Source of the DNA: Cristatella mucedo
Taxonomy: Eukaryota > Bryozoa > Phylactolaemata > Cristatellidae
Length of the DNA: 64,000 nucleotides
NCBI GenBank assembly: GCA_009760855.2
Contig: WPIO01000020.1
Span: forward strand, 1,892,001-1,956,000
Reading direction: 5' to 3'
Part shown: positions 10,678 through 22,254 of the stretch, in pieces
Layout: every line of letters starts with the position of its first letter
Position numbering within the stretch: position 1 is the first letter of the stretch
The notes under the pieces: generated by a model
Told to the model about the DNA's origin: nothing
Seen by the model: the letters and a program-made list of their open reading frames with translations, nothing else
Database searches by the model: none
Program-made: the position numbers and the translations under genes

Positions 10678-10824
10678 TGATAATAATAATAATTATTATT
10701 ATAATGTACTTGATAAAGCCCCGTCCGAGAAATCAACCTCTTTCTAGGCGCTTTACATTTGCTGCAATAATATTAATACATTTGCATAGCGCTCTCAGAG
10801 AACTCGACCTCTTTCTAGCCACTC
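10678..10824 (-). mobile_element. Two family A LINE tails in series, inverted
   Basis: AAT repeats plus CCGTCCGAGAAATC...CTCTTTCTAGGCGC (10678-10765), then a second tail with GCGCTCTCAGAGAACTC...CTTTCTAGCCACTC (10766-10824). The second is cut exactly at the left end of the fold-back element and resumes at 12144. Confidence 0.7.
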
Positions 10825-12143
10825 TGTAGCGCCTTGCTGACCTTGGCTTAATTTTAGCGAGAACAAGAGCTGTTCGGCGGCGGGCAAGAATTCCTTTGAC
10901 CTGGAGCAGTGAGCCAGAGAGGAGCTCCAGTGCGGTTAGAGAGCAAGAGCTTAAGAGCAAGCCAGGAAGCTCTGAGACCAGTGGTGGCGATTCGGCCTTT
11001 AGAATTGGTCTGATACCCGCTGGAGCTGCTGATTGATGTTGGCTGGCCTGCCAACCTCCGCCATCACTCTGTCCAAAAAGAATCGTCTGGAACCCATTTG
11101 GCATTCGAGTTGGACAGAGGTGCCCTTCCAGGGGCCTAGAGACGGTATTAATTCATTACCGTAATGGGTCACGGTGTCAGGCCTAATACCACTAAGCTCT
11201 TGCCTCATTGTCTCAGCTAGGTATTTAAGAGTCGAGCGAAGCTCACTCTTGGTCTTTTGTTCAGCTTCTCTCTCCGGCTTCGCTTTGACACAGTCGGACT
11301 CGTTTCTCTGAAAGCGAGGGAGGAGGGCGGGCTGTTCACCGGCGATGGACGGAACAGGACGAGGCAGCGCTAGGAGGTGTCGGTGGACTCCACCGAATAC
11401 GGTCGTATCGCGCCCGAGCTAGCATTTTGTGTTTCTTTTGTGTGTTGTGTGCGCGCGCTCGCACGTGGTCTCGGCATACAGATTTGCCGGTGCGAGCTAA
11501 ACGTTGTTATGGTGTGAGATATTCCGTTGGTTCGGGCTCGTTTGTCTATTTGGGTCGTTCCCCACTATAGACGTAAGTAGCTTAAGTGTGGAGACGTGTT
11601 TCCTCCGCAAGAGTGCTTTCGCTGTTGAGAGCGTGTGAGGAGTGTGGAGATAGAACTGAGTTAGATACGCAGCAAATTGGTGCGCTTGCGAATAAAGCTC
11701 AGTAAAATCCCCCATTTGTGTGTCTCGCTTTCCAATTCAAGCCGCGGACTCACGACCCCCTTTGGTAACGGTAAGTAGGTCAGCGCCAGAAACGCTCGTT
11801 TCGTGGAGGCCAGCTTATTTCGCGTAAGCGCGCACCGTACGGCATTGGGCGCAAGGTTACGCCGCTAGGTAAGCGGCAGGTCAAGCCTACTACGCCGAAC
11901 CATCCGCGTAACATGTTGGGGCCAGCCAACATCAATCAGCAGCTCCAGCGGGTATCAGACTAATTCTAAATGCCGAATCGCCACCACTGGTCTCAGAGCT
12001 TCCTGGCTTGCTCTTAAGCACTTGCTCTCTAACCGCACTGGCGCTCCTCTCTGGCTCACTGATCAAAGACAAAGGAGTTCTTGCCCGCCGCCGAACAGCT
12101 CTTGTTCTCGCTCAAATTAAGCCAAGGTCAGCAAGGCGCTACA
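10825..12143. mobile_element. 1.3-kb fold-back element with ~230-bp inverted arms, ACTC target duplication and LTR-like core
   Basis: The left arm (10825-11055) and right arm (11914-12143) are near-identical reverse complements. Outer ends are TGTAGCGCC...GGCGCTACA and each side is flanked by ACTC. Removing the element plus one ACTC rejoins a family A tail that aligns with other copies, so the boundaries are well supported. The core (11056-11913) is not simple filler: it has a TATA-like GTATTTAAG at about 11220, AATAAA at 11691-11696 and no long ORF, resembling an LTR and leader. The class is unclear: a fold-back DNA transposon that captured an LTR, or a rearranged LTR element. Confidence 0.75.
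11175..11765 (+). other. LTR-like segment inside the fold-back element
   Basis: Begins TGTCAGGCC, has a TATA-like box near 11220 and AATAAA at 11691-11696, then a GT-rich downstream stretch, followed by TTTGGTAACGGTAAG, which resembles a primer-binding-site start. Neither a second direct copy nor a precise 3' end was found, so this remains a resemblance. Confidence 0.35.
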
Positions 12144-12290
12144 ACTCTACGATTTAAAGAAGGAAGCATGTCCGTATGCTTAGCGATGACATGCTGATTT
12201 GGGATAGCTTGCAAATTGTCAACATCTATCGTATGGTTAGATATAACGCTCGCAGCGTCAACATGCATAACGTGGTTAGTGCTAGAATAC
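12144..12290 (-). mobile_element. Remainder of the split family A LINE tail
   Basis: ACTCTACGATTTAAAGAAGG and AGCATGTCCG continue the tail interrupted at 10824 (consensus CTTTACATTTGCTGCAAAGG, AGCATGGTCG), then TTAGATATAACG and CATGCATAAC blocks as in the family 3' UTR. Confidence 0.65.
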
Positions 12291-13770
12291 ACGCAAACCT
12301 TAAGGAATTCGTTGCGCTGCTTTGTCGGGAGCCTTCGCAGGTCGACGAGGAGTGCTGCAATTTGGCAGCTGCGACGCTCGCGATGGACGAGGCCTCGAGG
12401 CTGCCGAGTTCTTCCCCGAATGTTCGCGCTCGATTGTATAGACCGTAAGGTCTACCGATGGGGCGCTCGGCCATGCTGGTCACTAGCAGCCGCTGCCAAT
12501 CGGCTTGAAGAGGCGGAGAAGGAAGAGAAGGCAATACAAGTGAGCTTCGGTGAGTGAGCCTCTCGCGGGAGCCACGAATCGTCCGCCGGCATTCATGCCA
12601 AGAAATACGATGGGCGGCACAAAGGAACGAGAGGGAGCCGGGGGGGGGGGAGTCGATCGGCGGGCGCCGCGGGCGTATCGAGAAATCGGGATCGCGTTAT
12701 GGATATTCAAGTAAGAACGCGATTCGTCTCAAAGCGTGCCTTACCCGTCGGCTAGAGCAAAATGGCCGCCTCGTGCTGGCATTTCGCACGGAGCGGCTGG
12801 CAGGAGCGCCACGAGGTGACCTCGGGTAGACGGGGTCACGGCCTACGCTCCCCGGTCGGAGCCAAACTTGCGGATAGCAACTACTATTTCCCGACTGGGT
12901 GAATCTCGATGGCCCGTCGTAAGCGAAATCTCCGCAAGCTCGAAAACCCTTTTTTCTCATGCATTTTGCTTGATATTGGTGTAGCTGCCAAACTGCTGAC
13001 CAACCCGAGGCTAGCATGAGTCGTTCTCGCTCGAATTCTGTCCTCAGCTGTCTGGTAAATTTCTCTTTTTAATTGTACATTAGTATTGTACCAGGCGCGG
13101 AGCGTCATTCGCTCTCACTCGCCAGCTTAAGCTCATTCGCTGTGGGCAGCCCAAGTAGCCGCATCTGCAACACACTTCACCCAGACGTACTTAGCATACA
13201 GGGAAGGTTGGGGTTCTGTTTTAATCACGCGAGTAAGGCCTGAACATGAATCGTCTCGCGTCTCCTACATCCGTTTTCTTCCCGCCTCTGGTAGCTCCCT
13301 AATCGTATCATGTGATTGCACGGTCCGGTTGGAAGACTCGTGGGACTAATGCGAAAACTTGCTTGTCAAGCTCCGACATCGGCGAACGGTATTTCAAGCG
13401 CGAATACCGAGATCGAGCGTCGAGTCCAATCTTGAGTAGCACCACCGGCGGCGACTAGTTGGCACGTCGGGCGGAATAAGGCGCTGAAAATTCCCTCGCT
13501 CCGTGCAAAATCGCTCCCAAAGCTTGAAAGCTTACTTTCGAATCGGTCAACAAACAGAATCTCAGCAAGAATCGAGGCATTTGGCAGCTGCTTGTCGCAG
13601 CTCGTCGTCGGAGACTCGCACGTGGCCACTTCAGCGTTTGCGTACGTTGAACCATAACAGCAGATCGTCTTCAAGATGTTTGCAATCACGAAATCATGCA
13701 CTGGTATTCAGGCCTTACGACGGCCGCCCCGAATCAGGCCTTTCTATAGCATATGCTAAAATATAAAGCG
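12291..13770. other. Unassigned, partly GC-rich sequence
   Basis: A GC-rich island at about 12.4-12.85 kb includes a run of ten G near 12645. Conflicting short frames on both strands; no supported exon. Confidence 0.35.
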
Positions 13771-13774
13771 TGTA

Positions 13775-14100
13775 TAATGATAGTAATAATAACAATATTA
13801 ATCCTGCATTTGTACAGCGCCCTCAGAAAAATGTACCTCTTTCTAGGCACCTTACATATACTGTACGGAAAGCATGATCAAATGGCTATTGGTAACAAGC
13901 ACAATGTCAAACAAGCATAACATGGTTATGGTTAGAGGGTTAGAGTTAGGTTAGGGTTAGAGGGTATGGTTAGAGGTTGCGTGCACAGTATCGACATGCT
14001 CTGCGGGTGCACAGTATCGACATGCTCTGTGGTAGCATGCGCATTGTAAGCACGCATAAGCTTTACAGGAAGGATGGTCAAATGGCTAGTGGTAACGAGC
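13775..14100 (-). mobile_element. Family A LINE 3' end, inverted
   Basis: AAT-type repeats, TACAGCGCCCTCAGAAAAAT...CTCTTTCTAGGCACC, the TGTACGGAAAGCATGATC block, and the 3'-UTR repeats with CGACATGCTCTG twice. A short GGTTAGGGTTAGAG run at about 13930-13975 is internal. Confidence 0.7.
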
Positions 14101-14109
14101 GTTTATGTT

Positions 14110-15110
14110 ATTTGTGGTGCATTTCGAGGAGCCACTTTGCAAGTGGCAGGACAAGTGCCTTTACAGCTGCGCGCATAAAAGTTCATCTCGGATGCATCAG
14201 TTCTCACCTTCTACGCTAGAGATAGATCCAGCAGTAATGTGCCTAATATAAGAGTTTGCCAGCCCGTTCTCGGAAATTCCGCAGATTCCTGGATTCGACG
14301 CAGGAATGAGGACTCGACGAATCCAAATTACCCGCAGCCGTCGCCCGAGCTTTGCTGTAACGCTGTAACGTGTCCACGTTCCAGGCTGGCAAATGCGTAG
14401 CCACAAGGCAAACGTCTTGCCGCTCTCTGAGGTTTTTATTTTATGGTCTAACGTGCCTAGAAGGCTGAATAGCGGAAAGCTGCCCATGTTTTGATAAGAG
14501 ATCACTTCCTCTTCGCCGAGAAAGCTCAAGCTGCTTTGTGGCTAGTGCCCTTAGCTACGATGCCTCGGTGACGATAGAGTCGTCTCTAGTTGTTCCTTGG
14601 AACCTCTGCTATTTTGAAATATTCGAATTCATTTCTCGTGCCAGTAACTTCTCACGCCATTGCTGAAACTGAGATTACCGAAGCGGTCGATCCACGAGTC
14701 GATCCATGTTTTTACAAAACTGTACTAGAGAATGCCAGCAGCACTTCCTCGTTCCCTCTCCTCTGTTAGGCATGCAACGAGCCACAAATAGAAAATTTCT
14801 GAGACTATTTCAAGTGCCATCTCGTGTAGCAGCGTGCTTTTGGTAGTCCATGGTGATATTCGGCCTTACCGGCCTTCATGATGGAGTCGAATTTTACAAG
14901 GAGACCACTTTTTGAGAGAAGTAGACAGCGATGTCTAGCCTGGCTGTACGTGCAGTCAAGTGTCAGCCAAAATTTCATTGTTTAAGAATAGCTGAAAAAA
15001 GACACCTCGATTGGATCTTCTTTCTGAGGGCCTTCAATGTATAGGTATGCCTTTTAGAATTGCTGGTGCTGAACGACATTGTCAATGTATGACGACTTTT
15101 TGATTCAGCT
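14110..15110. other. Unassigned sequence
   Basis: No repeat family or supported exon recognised. Confidence 0.4.
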
Positions 15111-15216
15111 CCTCACTCTGACGAAACTGGTATCATCTGACTACCGATAGTAGTTTTAAATCGAGGCTTGTTAAGATAGCTATCAAAAAATATTAAGATG
15201 ATTGATTGAGCAATCT

Positions 15217-15330
15217 AAGATTGGTCTAAAAATCGACTCTTGGTCGAACAACGGAAGATTGGTTGAAAAATTAAATATTAGTTGAATGATCAAAGATTGG
15301 TCAAACAATCGAATATTGGTCGAACAATGT
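15217..15330. repeat. ~19-bp minisatellite, six diverged units
   Basis: Six units of 18-20 bp with the core AAGATTGGTCNAACAATCG. Divergence between units indicates an old array. Confidence 0.7.
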
Positions 15331-15626
15331 ACTCATAATTTAGGATACTTTTTAAAATCCAAAGTTTTAATCATCTCGACATGAAAAGAAAGCATTAAAT
15401 ATTTTGTAAACCATCTATAATCTAGAAGTAAACCAGAAGCAAAATGTCTATAAGTATAACTATTTTAACCAATGTCTGCATAATATGTTACTCGTGTCGT
15501 GTTTGATGGCATAAGGAAAAACTTAGCCAACTTTCCGATACACCTGCACACTCTGACACCACTGGCGTCATCTGACTACCGGAAATCATAGATCTGCTGC
15601 TGTCATGCATAACTAACATAATAAAT
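15331..15626. other. AT-rich unassigned sequence with a diverged direct repeat
   Basis: CACTCTGACACCACTGGCGT (15549 onward) repeats CACTCTGACGAAACTGGTAT (15115 onward), each followed by CATCTGACTACCG. Apart from that nothing was recognised. Confidence 0.45.
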
Positions 15627-16800
15627 ATGTCATTAGCCTCAGGTCACCCAGAATCTTTCAAAAAGGCTGTCGTCAGACCACTACTCTTGAAAGCAACACC
15701 AGACCAAGAGAACTTAAGTGACTTTCGCTCAGTTTTCCATCTACCCTTCCTATCAAAGACACTGAAACGAGTAGTGGCAGACCAGATGAACGCATATATT
15801 GAAACTTCAAACCTTGCTAGCAGTTTCCAGTCTAGCTTTAGAGCGATTCACTCCATTGTCAACATTTCTTTGGCTGTATAACGATCTACTTAGGAACGCA
15901 GACTTCAGTAAAGTATCTCTGCTTGTTTTTCTCGATCTTTCAGCAGTTTTTGGTATTGTCGACCACCAAGCCCTTTTTGAGTGCCCCTCATCTTGCTTGG
16001 GCATCACTGGTACTGCACTGCAATGGTTCAAATCCTATCTCAGTGGGAGACTCCAGAGTTTTGATATGAATGGGCACAGATCATTCGAGGAACCTCTGAA
16101 TTATGGGGTGCGTCTAGGCTTTCTCTGTCCTGGGTCCCATTCTGTTCACAGTTTACACTCTTTCTCTTTTCAATGTGATTGCCAAGTACAATCTAGAATT
16201 TCGCTTCAATGCGAATGACACTTAATTGTACCTTTGCTTTGATCCCTCTCAGCCTTCAAGCCCCTCAAATTCTTTCAACTTCCTTGCTGAACGTATTGAT
16301 GACATCCGGACATGGATTGCAGCAAACTGTCTTAAAATGAATGGTGACAAAACAAACTTATTATTTATGGGCAAACCAAGTGTAATTCAGAAATTGGAAT
16401 CCTAACGCACAAAATCAGTTCTGCCAGCATATAACCTGTTGCATCTGCACGAAATCTAGGTGTCGTGTTGCAAAGTGCCTTTTTATTAGACGACCACATC
16501 AGTTTCACAGTCAAGTCTGACTACTTTCAGCTAATAAAAATGCTGAAATTCGGGCTTGTTAAGACAGGGATGTTTCCTTTAAATTGTTCCGCTCATTTTT
16601 GACATCACTACTTGACTTCTGTCACTCACTGCTTGCTGCTCTAGAGGTCTGTGCAATCAGGCGCTTGCAGTTGGTGAAGAACTCTGCTGCGTCGCAATTG
16701 CCACATCACACCACTTCTCGCCGACTCAGGTGCAGAGCTCCCGCCCGCGTTTACATTCGCCTGTCGTACTTCATAGTAGCATTGCAGATGCAGCCTCAAG
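15627..16800 (+). mobile_element. Family A LINE (L2-like), decayed reverse transcriptase
   Basis: The best-preserved RT segment in the window. It starts with HPESFKKAVVRPLL and a following '..LSDFR..FHLPFLSKTLKRVV' segment (RT fingers). The palm box has VFLDLSAVFGIVDH, where the first catalytic Asp is kept but the usual 'AFDTVDH' is altered. It continues to a decayed 'YADDT' (the bases now read NANDT) near 16205-16225 and 'MNGDKTNLLFMGK'. Frameshifts and stops occur near 15880 and 16215, so it is not functional. In life the enzyme would copy its own RNA at a nicked target. Confidence 0.85.
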
Positions 16801-16891
16801 AAAGCTAGACCATTTCAGTGGTCGCAAACGGAAATGACTTCTGTAGGAACAGACTTTTTGTTCCTTACGCCACCAGTCAAGGCTACGTCAC
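16801..16891. other. Unassigned sequence
   Basis: Short stretch between LINE and candidate exon. Confidence 0.3.
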
Positions 16892-17040
16892 CGGATACGC
16901 GTACAAAAGCCAAGTTCATTATCTCGCATGAAATCGCAATCTGCTTCCAGCTTCCCGAGACGCTCTTTTAGTTTCCCTACTTCAACACGCCCAGCTTTAG
17001 CCACGGCCCACACTTGCTTCAACACGGCAACTTTATTGAC
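16892..17040 (-). CDS. Candidate coiled-coil exon
   Basis: The minus-strand frame reads VAVLKQVWAVAK, then G-R-V-E-V-G-K-L-K-E-R-L-G-K-L-E, a heptad-like pattern, and ends at a donor-like CCG|GTGACG. Acceptor choices are CACTTTAAG at 17041 or CAATAAAG at 17031; neither has a strong pyrimidine tract. The same frame stays open to 17373, which weakens the splice argument. It is on the same strand as the TAX1BP1/CALCOCO-like exons and could be a more 5' part of that coiled coil. Confidence 0.3.
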
Positions 17041-17814
17041 CTTAAAGTGATCGATATTTACCATGAGATGTATTTTCTGCTTCTTTATAAGTACTGCAAT
17101 CAAGATCCAGGGGCAGGGGCAGAGCCGTCTCTCCCGCTCAGCCCTGTCTGTCACGCTCAGGCCATGCCGCCCGCTCGCCACACCGCTGGGCAAGACGAGC
17201 GGCCGTTTGATTAAACCTCGTTGTAATAAATCGCATGCGCCAACAAAAACAGAGGAACTAAACAAAGCTACTGGGTACATTGCGCGACAGGGGGGCACAT
17301 GAAACACGAGGCCAACTCTTCCGACGGGAGGAACGATCTTTTTGACCGAAGCAATTTTATGTACGAACGACAAGGCACACTAGTACAAGTCAAGACGACA
17401 TTAGATGCAAACGGCGACTCGCTAGCACAGTACATCCGTCTCTTCCCAGCCAACAGACTGTAGCCTGGGTAGCGTATTTATTTCCGAGCTTCTTAGCAGT
17501 TTCGCTTTAATTCTCAGCAGACGGCAGCTTACAGCTAGAGTTTTACTTGAGATTATTCTAACTTTTGCATTCAATGTATCCTCACAGCTATATAGATATG
17601 CCTCTAAAATCTTTTTTGTGGCCATTGCCTATGGAAATAGTAGGAAAAACATTTTCTACAACATTTGCTTCGTCAAGTGCAGTTCTTCTTTGTGATGCTG
17701 CTTAATTGGATTAGTTACAACCACCCGATATGGATACATTCTGAATGAAATTCATTGCTGGAATTGCCCCTTGTGGAAAAATATACCGCCAATTCAGCTA
17801 CTACGAACTCGAAT

Positions 17815-17945
17815 ATGTATGTAGCTAATATGCATATATAATTTGCTTTTTGTGGCGCCTTAAGAGAACCTAACATCTATCAAGACGTATCGCACAGGCC
17901 GCATGGCTCGAGCCCACGGCCTCGGCGATCAACGGCTATCGATGG
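17815..17945 (-). mobile_element. SINE-2: tRNA-like head with family A LINE tail
   Basis: Read on the minus strand: GTGGGCTCGAGCCATGCGGC (B-box-like) follows an A-box-like CCCAGGGTTAACACG. About 30 bp later comes a degraded LINE tail (GTCTTGATAGATGTTAGG, then TTCTCTTAAGGCGCC). The same arrangement occurs at 36.8 kb. Confidence 0.6.
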
Positions 17946-17949
17946 TGAG

Positions 17950-18260
17950 CGTGTTAACCCTGGGTAAAACCATGGTGGCGTGGACCTGCTCTAAACCCTT
18001 TGTGAGTTATAGGCATATTTCAGCTATGACATCACCAACACAGTTAAAAAGGTAGACTATTGTCAGACGTGTACTGAGGTTTTGGTTTTTTCCGAATGAC
18101 CAAAAAGTATGCAACAGCTTTGATGGCTCTTAATACAGGTTGTTTAAACAGATATCAGAAACTGCCTTTCGCATAAGCATTGATCGCTAAATCAGCACTA
18201 GTCTATAGTTATGGCTTGCCGACGCAGAGTGCCGAAAAACATATACAGAGATGTTGGGTC
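17950..18260. other. Unassigned sequence
   Basis: No feature recognised. Confidence 0.35.
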
Positions 18261-18269
18261 AAAGGCGGA

Positions 18270-18452
18270 TCGACCTGGATAGAGCCGTGATACCACACAA
18301 GGTAAGAGGGTTGCTTTTCACGACCTCAGTCCTGAGGTCGTGGGTTCGAATATTGCAGTAGGCGACGATCCTTTATAGCTGCTGCGAGCGATGGTGATAG
18401 CCTTAATGGCTCTTCTGCCGTTATACAAAAGAGGCCGTTAAATCACTTAGTA
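18270..18452 (+). mobile_element. SINE-1, tRNA-derived
   Basis: GGTAAGAGGGTTGCTTTTCA is followed by GACCTC...GAGGTCGTGGGTTCGAAT (B box) and the family body GGCGA..ATCCTTTAT, GATGGTGATAGCC, AATGGCTCTTCTGCCG, ending TTAAATCACT. It matches copies at 27.2, 33.9, 48.3, 60.3 kb and, inverted, 37.6 kb. Confidence 0.8.
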
Positions 18453-19880
18453 TAGACGACCGTTCAAGTAGATCCTGACGCAAGCAGTATTGTCCATGCA
18501 GACGGCGAAAAGACCAGTGCATTAGTATGACGCTCTTGGTGGATCGTTTAAGTACGAGTAGAATGAGCTCTAACTCGGCGGTGTTGCCGCCGGCTGGTGG
18601 TAGACCATCGAAGCCGGTGCCGCCAGGAATGGTGGCGGCCATTAGATGAGTCAGCCGGTGTTGCCGGGAATGAGCGGCCGCCGTTATGTGAGTAAGCCAG
18701 TCAGCTGCCGGGAGCGGGAGAGAGGCTGTGAGGCTGGCTTTCGCCGGGTGGATTTTCCATATGGTCCAGGTGTGGTGCGTCATGCACACGAACTGCAATC
18801 AATAAGCGTCACTAGGAAAGTGCAGGTGCTTGCCGTAGTCTAACGCCCCGACACCGTTCATCATATCTTCCCCTGTCAGCCGTGGACTAGCCACCATCCA
18901 CTCATCCAGCAGTGCCAACGCCAATACTGAAAAGAGATCCTTTGCCAAAAGTGGGATTCTGTCAAACTTCTCAAAATCCTCGACTAAAGATTATTCTTCC
19001 GTCAAGATAATTACCTGCTTTTCAAGCTATTCTCCTCTGACATATCTAATATCTAAGAATTGAGGTTTCTGCAGGGTTTTACATTGTCGTTATGGCTACG
19101 CTAGCTAGCTAACCCTAGCTGAAAAGTCCCTGGCTCCACCCTCTATCTAATTACCACGTTTTCAGAGGATTTGGCAAACCATGAATCTGGAATGCTTACA
19201 GAGGGCAGATTATTTAATTTTAAAATTTTGGCGACCCGCTTGAATCGCTCGCCCCGTCGCCATGCTCTGGCGCGTCTGCCAAGCCTACCCTGCCCGCGCT
19301 GCCCCAGCCAAGTGCGGCTGCGGCTGTAGCTTCGCCGACTGTTAGCAACCTCCATTTTAGGTGCGTTCGTGCTTGCCTATCGTCGCTTCATACCGTCGTT
19401 CAAATGCATTCCTGGTTGCGGTCATTGCTGCCAGCGCTCATGAATTGGCCATCTCACCGCGTAGGAATCCCACATAACGACAGCGAGCGGTGACGGCGGT
19501 GACGGGGCACTTGCTCGGTAGTCCCTGTGTAGTCTCGAGGCCCTATGCGTGCTCTCCTGCAACCGATGCTGTGAATCACTCTAACTTAAAATTGTGGTCT
19601 TCAGGCCTGCAATTTTAACGCCTGTTTTCGGAACCGTCGCTAAGTATGCAATACACCCGTAATAATAATCGACGTAATTCTTGAGTGCAACTTTGACGTG
19701 CTTGCTTTGACCGAGACCTGACTAAAATCAACCAAATCCCGACCATAGCCGACGCCAAAACAGACGCAACCCCGAGAGACTTTTTTTCTTTGAAAACCCT
19801 TAGATTGATAAAAATGAATGCTTGAATAGCAACTGCTCCAAATTCCTGCACCAGTTTCAATTTTTTCGGAGTCCTTCGAA
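18453..19880. other. Unassigned sequence
   Basis: Contains short open frames in both directions (one of 125 codons on the minus strand to 18421 overlaps the SINE). No supported exon. Confidence 0.35.
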
Positions 19881-19887
19881 GTAGTCT

Positions 19888-20850
19888 TTCTAATAATAAT
19901 AATAATACATTTGATTTGGCACCCTAAGAGAACTCATCTCTTTCTAGGCACTTTATATTCGCTTCAAAGGAAGCAAGATCGAATGGTTATTGGTAAAATA
20001 CTCAATAAACAACAACAATAAAATGGTTAGGGGTGACATGCACAGGGTCAGCATGCAAGAATGGTTAGTGGCAGCATGCAACAGTGTCAGCACGCATATG
20101 CACATAAAGGACTAATCACAGGGGCCCACTAAATGCTGTCATAAATAAATGCATTTTCAGTTTTTTTCTATTTTGGACAAGTCGGGAGATGTCGAGATGC
20201 GAGTGGGAAGTGAGTTCTGGCTATTGGATTTCACGAAATAAAGGCACGATCTCCAAAGTATTTGGGATTTGTGCGAAATATGGGTAAGCTGTTACATTCC
20301 GATAATTGGGTGGTACGATGCTTAGCCTGATGGGAGAGTAGATCTGATAGGTAGGTTAGAGCCAAAGAATGAAGGGACCTAAAAATTGAGTGACAAAACC
20401 TTGAAGTAGATGCCTTGCTTCACTGGGAACCAGTGCAGGTCGGCGAGAAGTGGTGTGCTGCGGCAACTGCGACGCTCACGACAGATAAGCCCAGCTGCAG
20501 AGTTTTGCACCATCTGTAAGCGCCTGAGTGCACAGGCTGGTAGATAAGCAAGCAGTGAGTCACAAAGATCAACACGGAATGTAAAATGTGCATCAACCAA
20601 TTTAGATGTGGCATGTTCACGCAAGCCCGAATTTCAGCAATTGTATGTAGCTGAAAGTAGGCCGTCTTGACTGTGGAGCTGATGAAAATGGTCGGCTAAT
20701 GGAAATTCACTTTAGAATATGACACCTAGATTTCGCACGGATTCAACGGGAGATTTTTTGGCAGAGCCAGTTTTAAGAGTAAGACTTCCTACTTTCTGAA
20801 TCAAACTTGGTTTTATCATCCTTCATTTTTAGAAAGTTTGCTGGCATCCA
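19888..20850 (-). mobile_element. Family A LINE 3' end, inverted, including ORF C-terminus
   Basis: AAT repeats, tail hairpin half (CACCCTAAGAGAACTCATCT), 3'-UTR CAGCATGCAA blocks, and then on the minus strand the C-terminal ORF: DLHWFPVKQGIYFKVLSL preceded by RRLQMVQNSAAGLICRERR and D-F-C-D-S-L-L-A-like residues. It runs back to the 'DDIRTWMPANFLK'-like segment near 20850. Confidence 0.8.
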
Positions 20851-20879
20851 TGTGCGGATGTCATCATTGCATGCAGCAA

Positions 20880-21140
20880 GGAAGTTCTGATTGTGAGCCC
20901 CTCCGACAGAAAGTTGCCAATGGTTGCATTAATCTATCGCCCTCCAGGAACCAAGTACTCATTAATTAAGGATTTTTCTGATCTTATCTTGATTTTGTTT
21001 GTAAGAAATTAATCTTTACTCGTTCTGAGTGATTTTAATATTAATTTGACGACTCAAATGACAGCTTTAGTGCCGACTTTCGTGCACTGACCGACTCATT
21101 TTCTCTTGTGCTATTTCATATGCCAAAGCTATAAAATTGA
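20880..21140 (+). mobile_element. LINE endonuclease fragment
   Basis: The plus frame reads ALIYRPPGTKYSLI...LLVLSDFNIN, the conserved IYRPP and (G)DFN boxes of the apurinic-like endonuclease of L2/CR1 LINEs, with G altered to S. Stop codons interrupt it. It lies in the same orientation as the family B RT remains at 23.5-25.5 kb and may be the 5' part of the same insertion. Confidence 0.7.
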
Positions 21141-22250
21141 AATTTGTAATGTGTGATTGCGTATATAAGCGAATCATTACCGCCGTCTTGCATGCTTGCT
21201 GGCCTTAGTATATAGGCCTATTTTGACGGTTAGCTGGCTTTTTGTTGTTCAATACGTTTTGTCATACTGCTGCTGTGGTGTCGTGCAAACGTCGCAGATG
21301 TGCTAATAATGATAGAATCAACGTGAAACTTGATTTATATACTTCTTAGCATGTGCTCCAAAGTTATATATGAGTAAACCAAATGATTCGGATCCGTGTA
21401 TGAATCGTTTGCAAGCTTTACATCGTCACTTGTCTTCAATGCTGTTTGCCCAAGTTTTGTCTTTGGTACCATGAAAAGTCTACAGCTTGGCCAATTCTGA
21501 CCACATCGAGTTGACATTTTTAACACGTGCTTAGGTTGAATTTTTGCATTCTGACGTTACCTCAGTTTGATTGTATTCTAGGTAAGTATAGTGCTCATGT
21601 CCTTGAATATTATGTCGTCCATTGTTTCTGTTAAGGGTAATGCTTGACACATCTAAAAACAATTTCAATTTTTTATGGGTCTCCAAGTCTGCAAAAAGCG
21701 TTAATCATCTTTCATTAATCATCTATCTTTGTTTGGCATATATTTACAGTGCACGATACTGAATCTGTTGATTTTTAAGGTAGACGTGTTTGGCTGATGT
21801 CATCTAAGGGAAGGTGACCTTGAATTTTACAGGTCATCAGAAGGTCAAAATGAAAGCTATGGTTATAACAAAAGATAAATAATGTTACCATTGTTGTTTG
21901 TGCCAATTTTCAGGCCGATCGTTTCATTATTATTTAAGAAATATCAATAAATGTGCTGTGAGGGAGATAAATCCTATATTAGTCGGGGCATAACTTCCAA
22001 CCCCTCAGACATTCCTCGGTTATTTATCCGATATTCCTCCGTAGGATGATTTTCTAAACAAAAATCTACTGTCCTTCAATCTCGAGGGTTGTTTACGCAA
22101 GTAAGACTCAGCTGCTTCGTGTAAAACTTGGTTAAAGATGAGTTGACCGGAGGCCCACACATTTGACCAATGTTAATATTCTAGCAAGATCATTTCTATT
22201 GTCGATGTTCATTCACATCCGTTAGAGTAGTGGAGGCTTTTAGACAGTAA
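21141..22250. other. Unassigned AT-rich sequence
   Basis: Possibly decayed LINE interior, but no box is clear. No gene seen. Confidence 0.35.
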
Positions 22251-22254
22251 GTAT

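Noticed and set aside
13930-13975. TTAGGG-like run suggesting interstitial telomere repeat
   Set aside because: Only a few imperfect GGTTAGGGTTAGAG units, and it lies within the 3' UTR of a family A LINE copy whose relatives have GGTTAGGGGTGAC at the same place.
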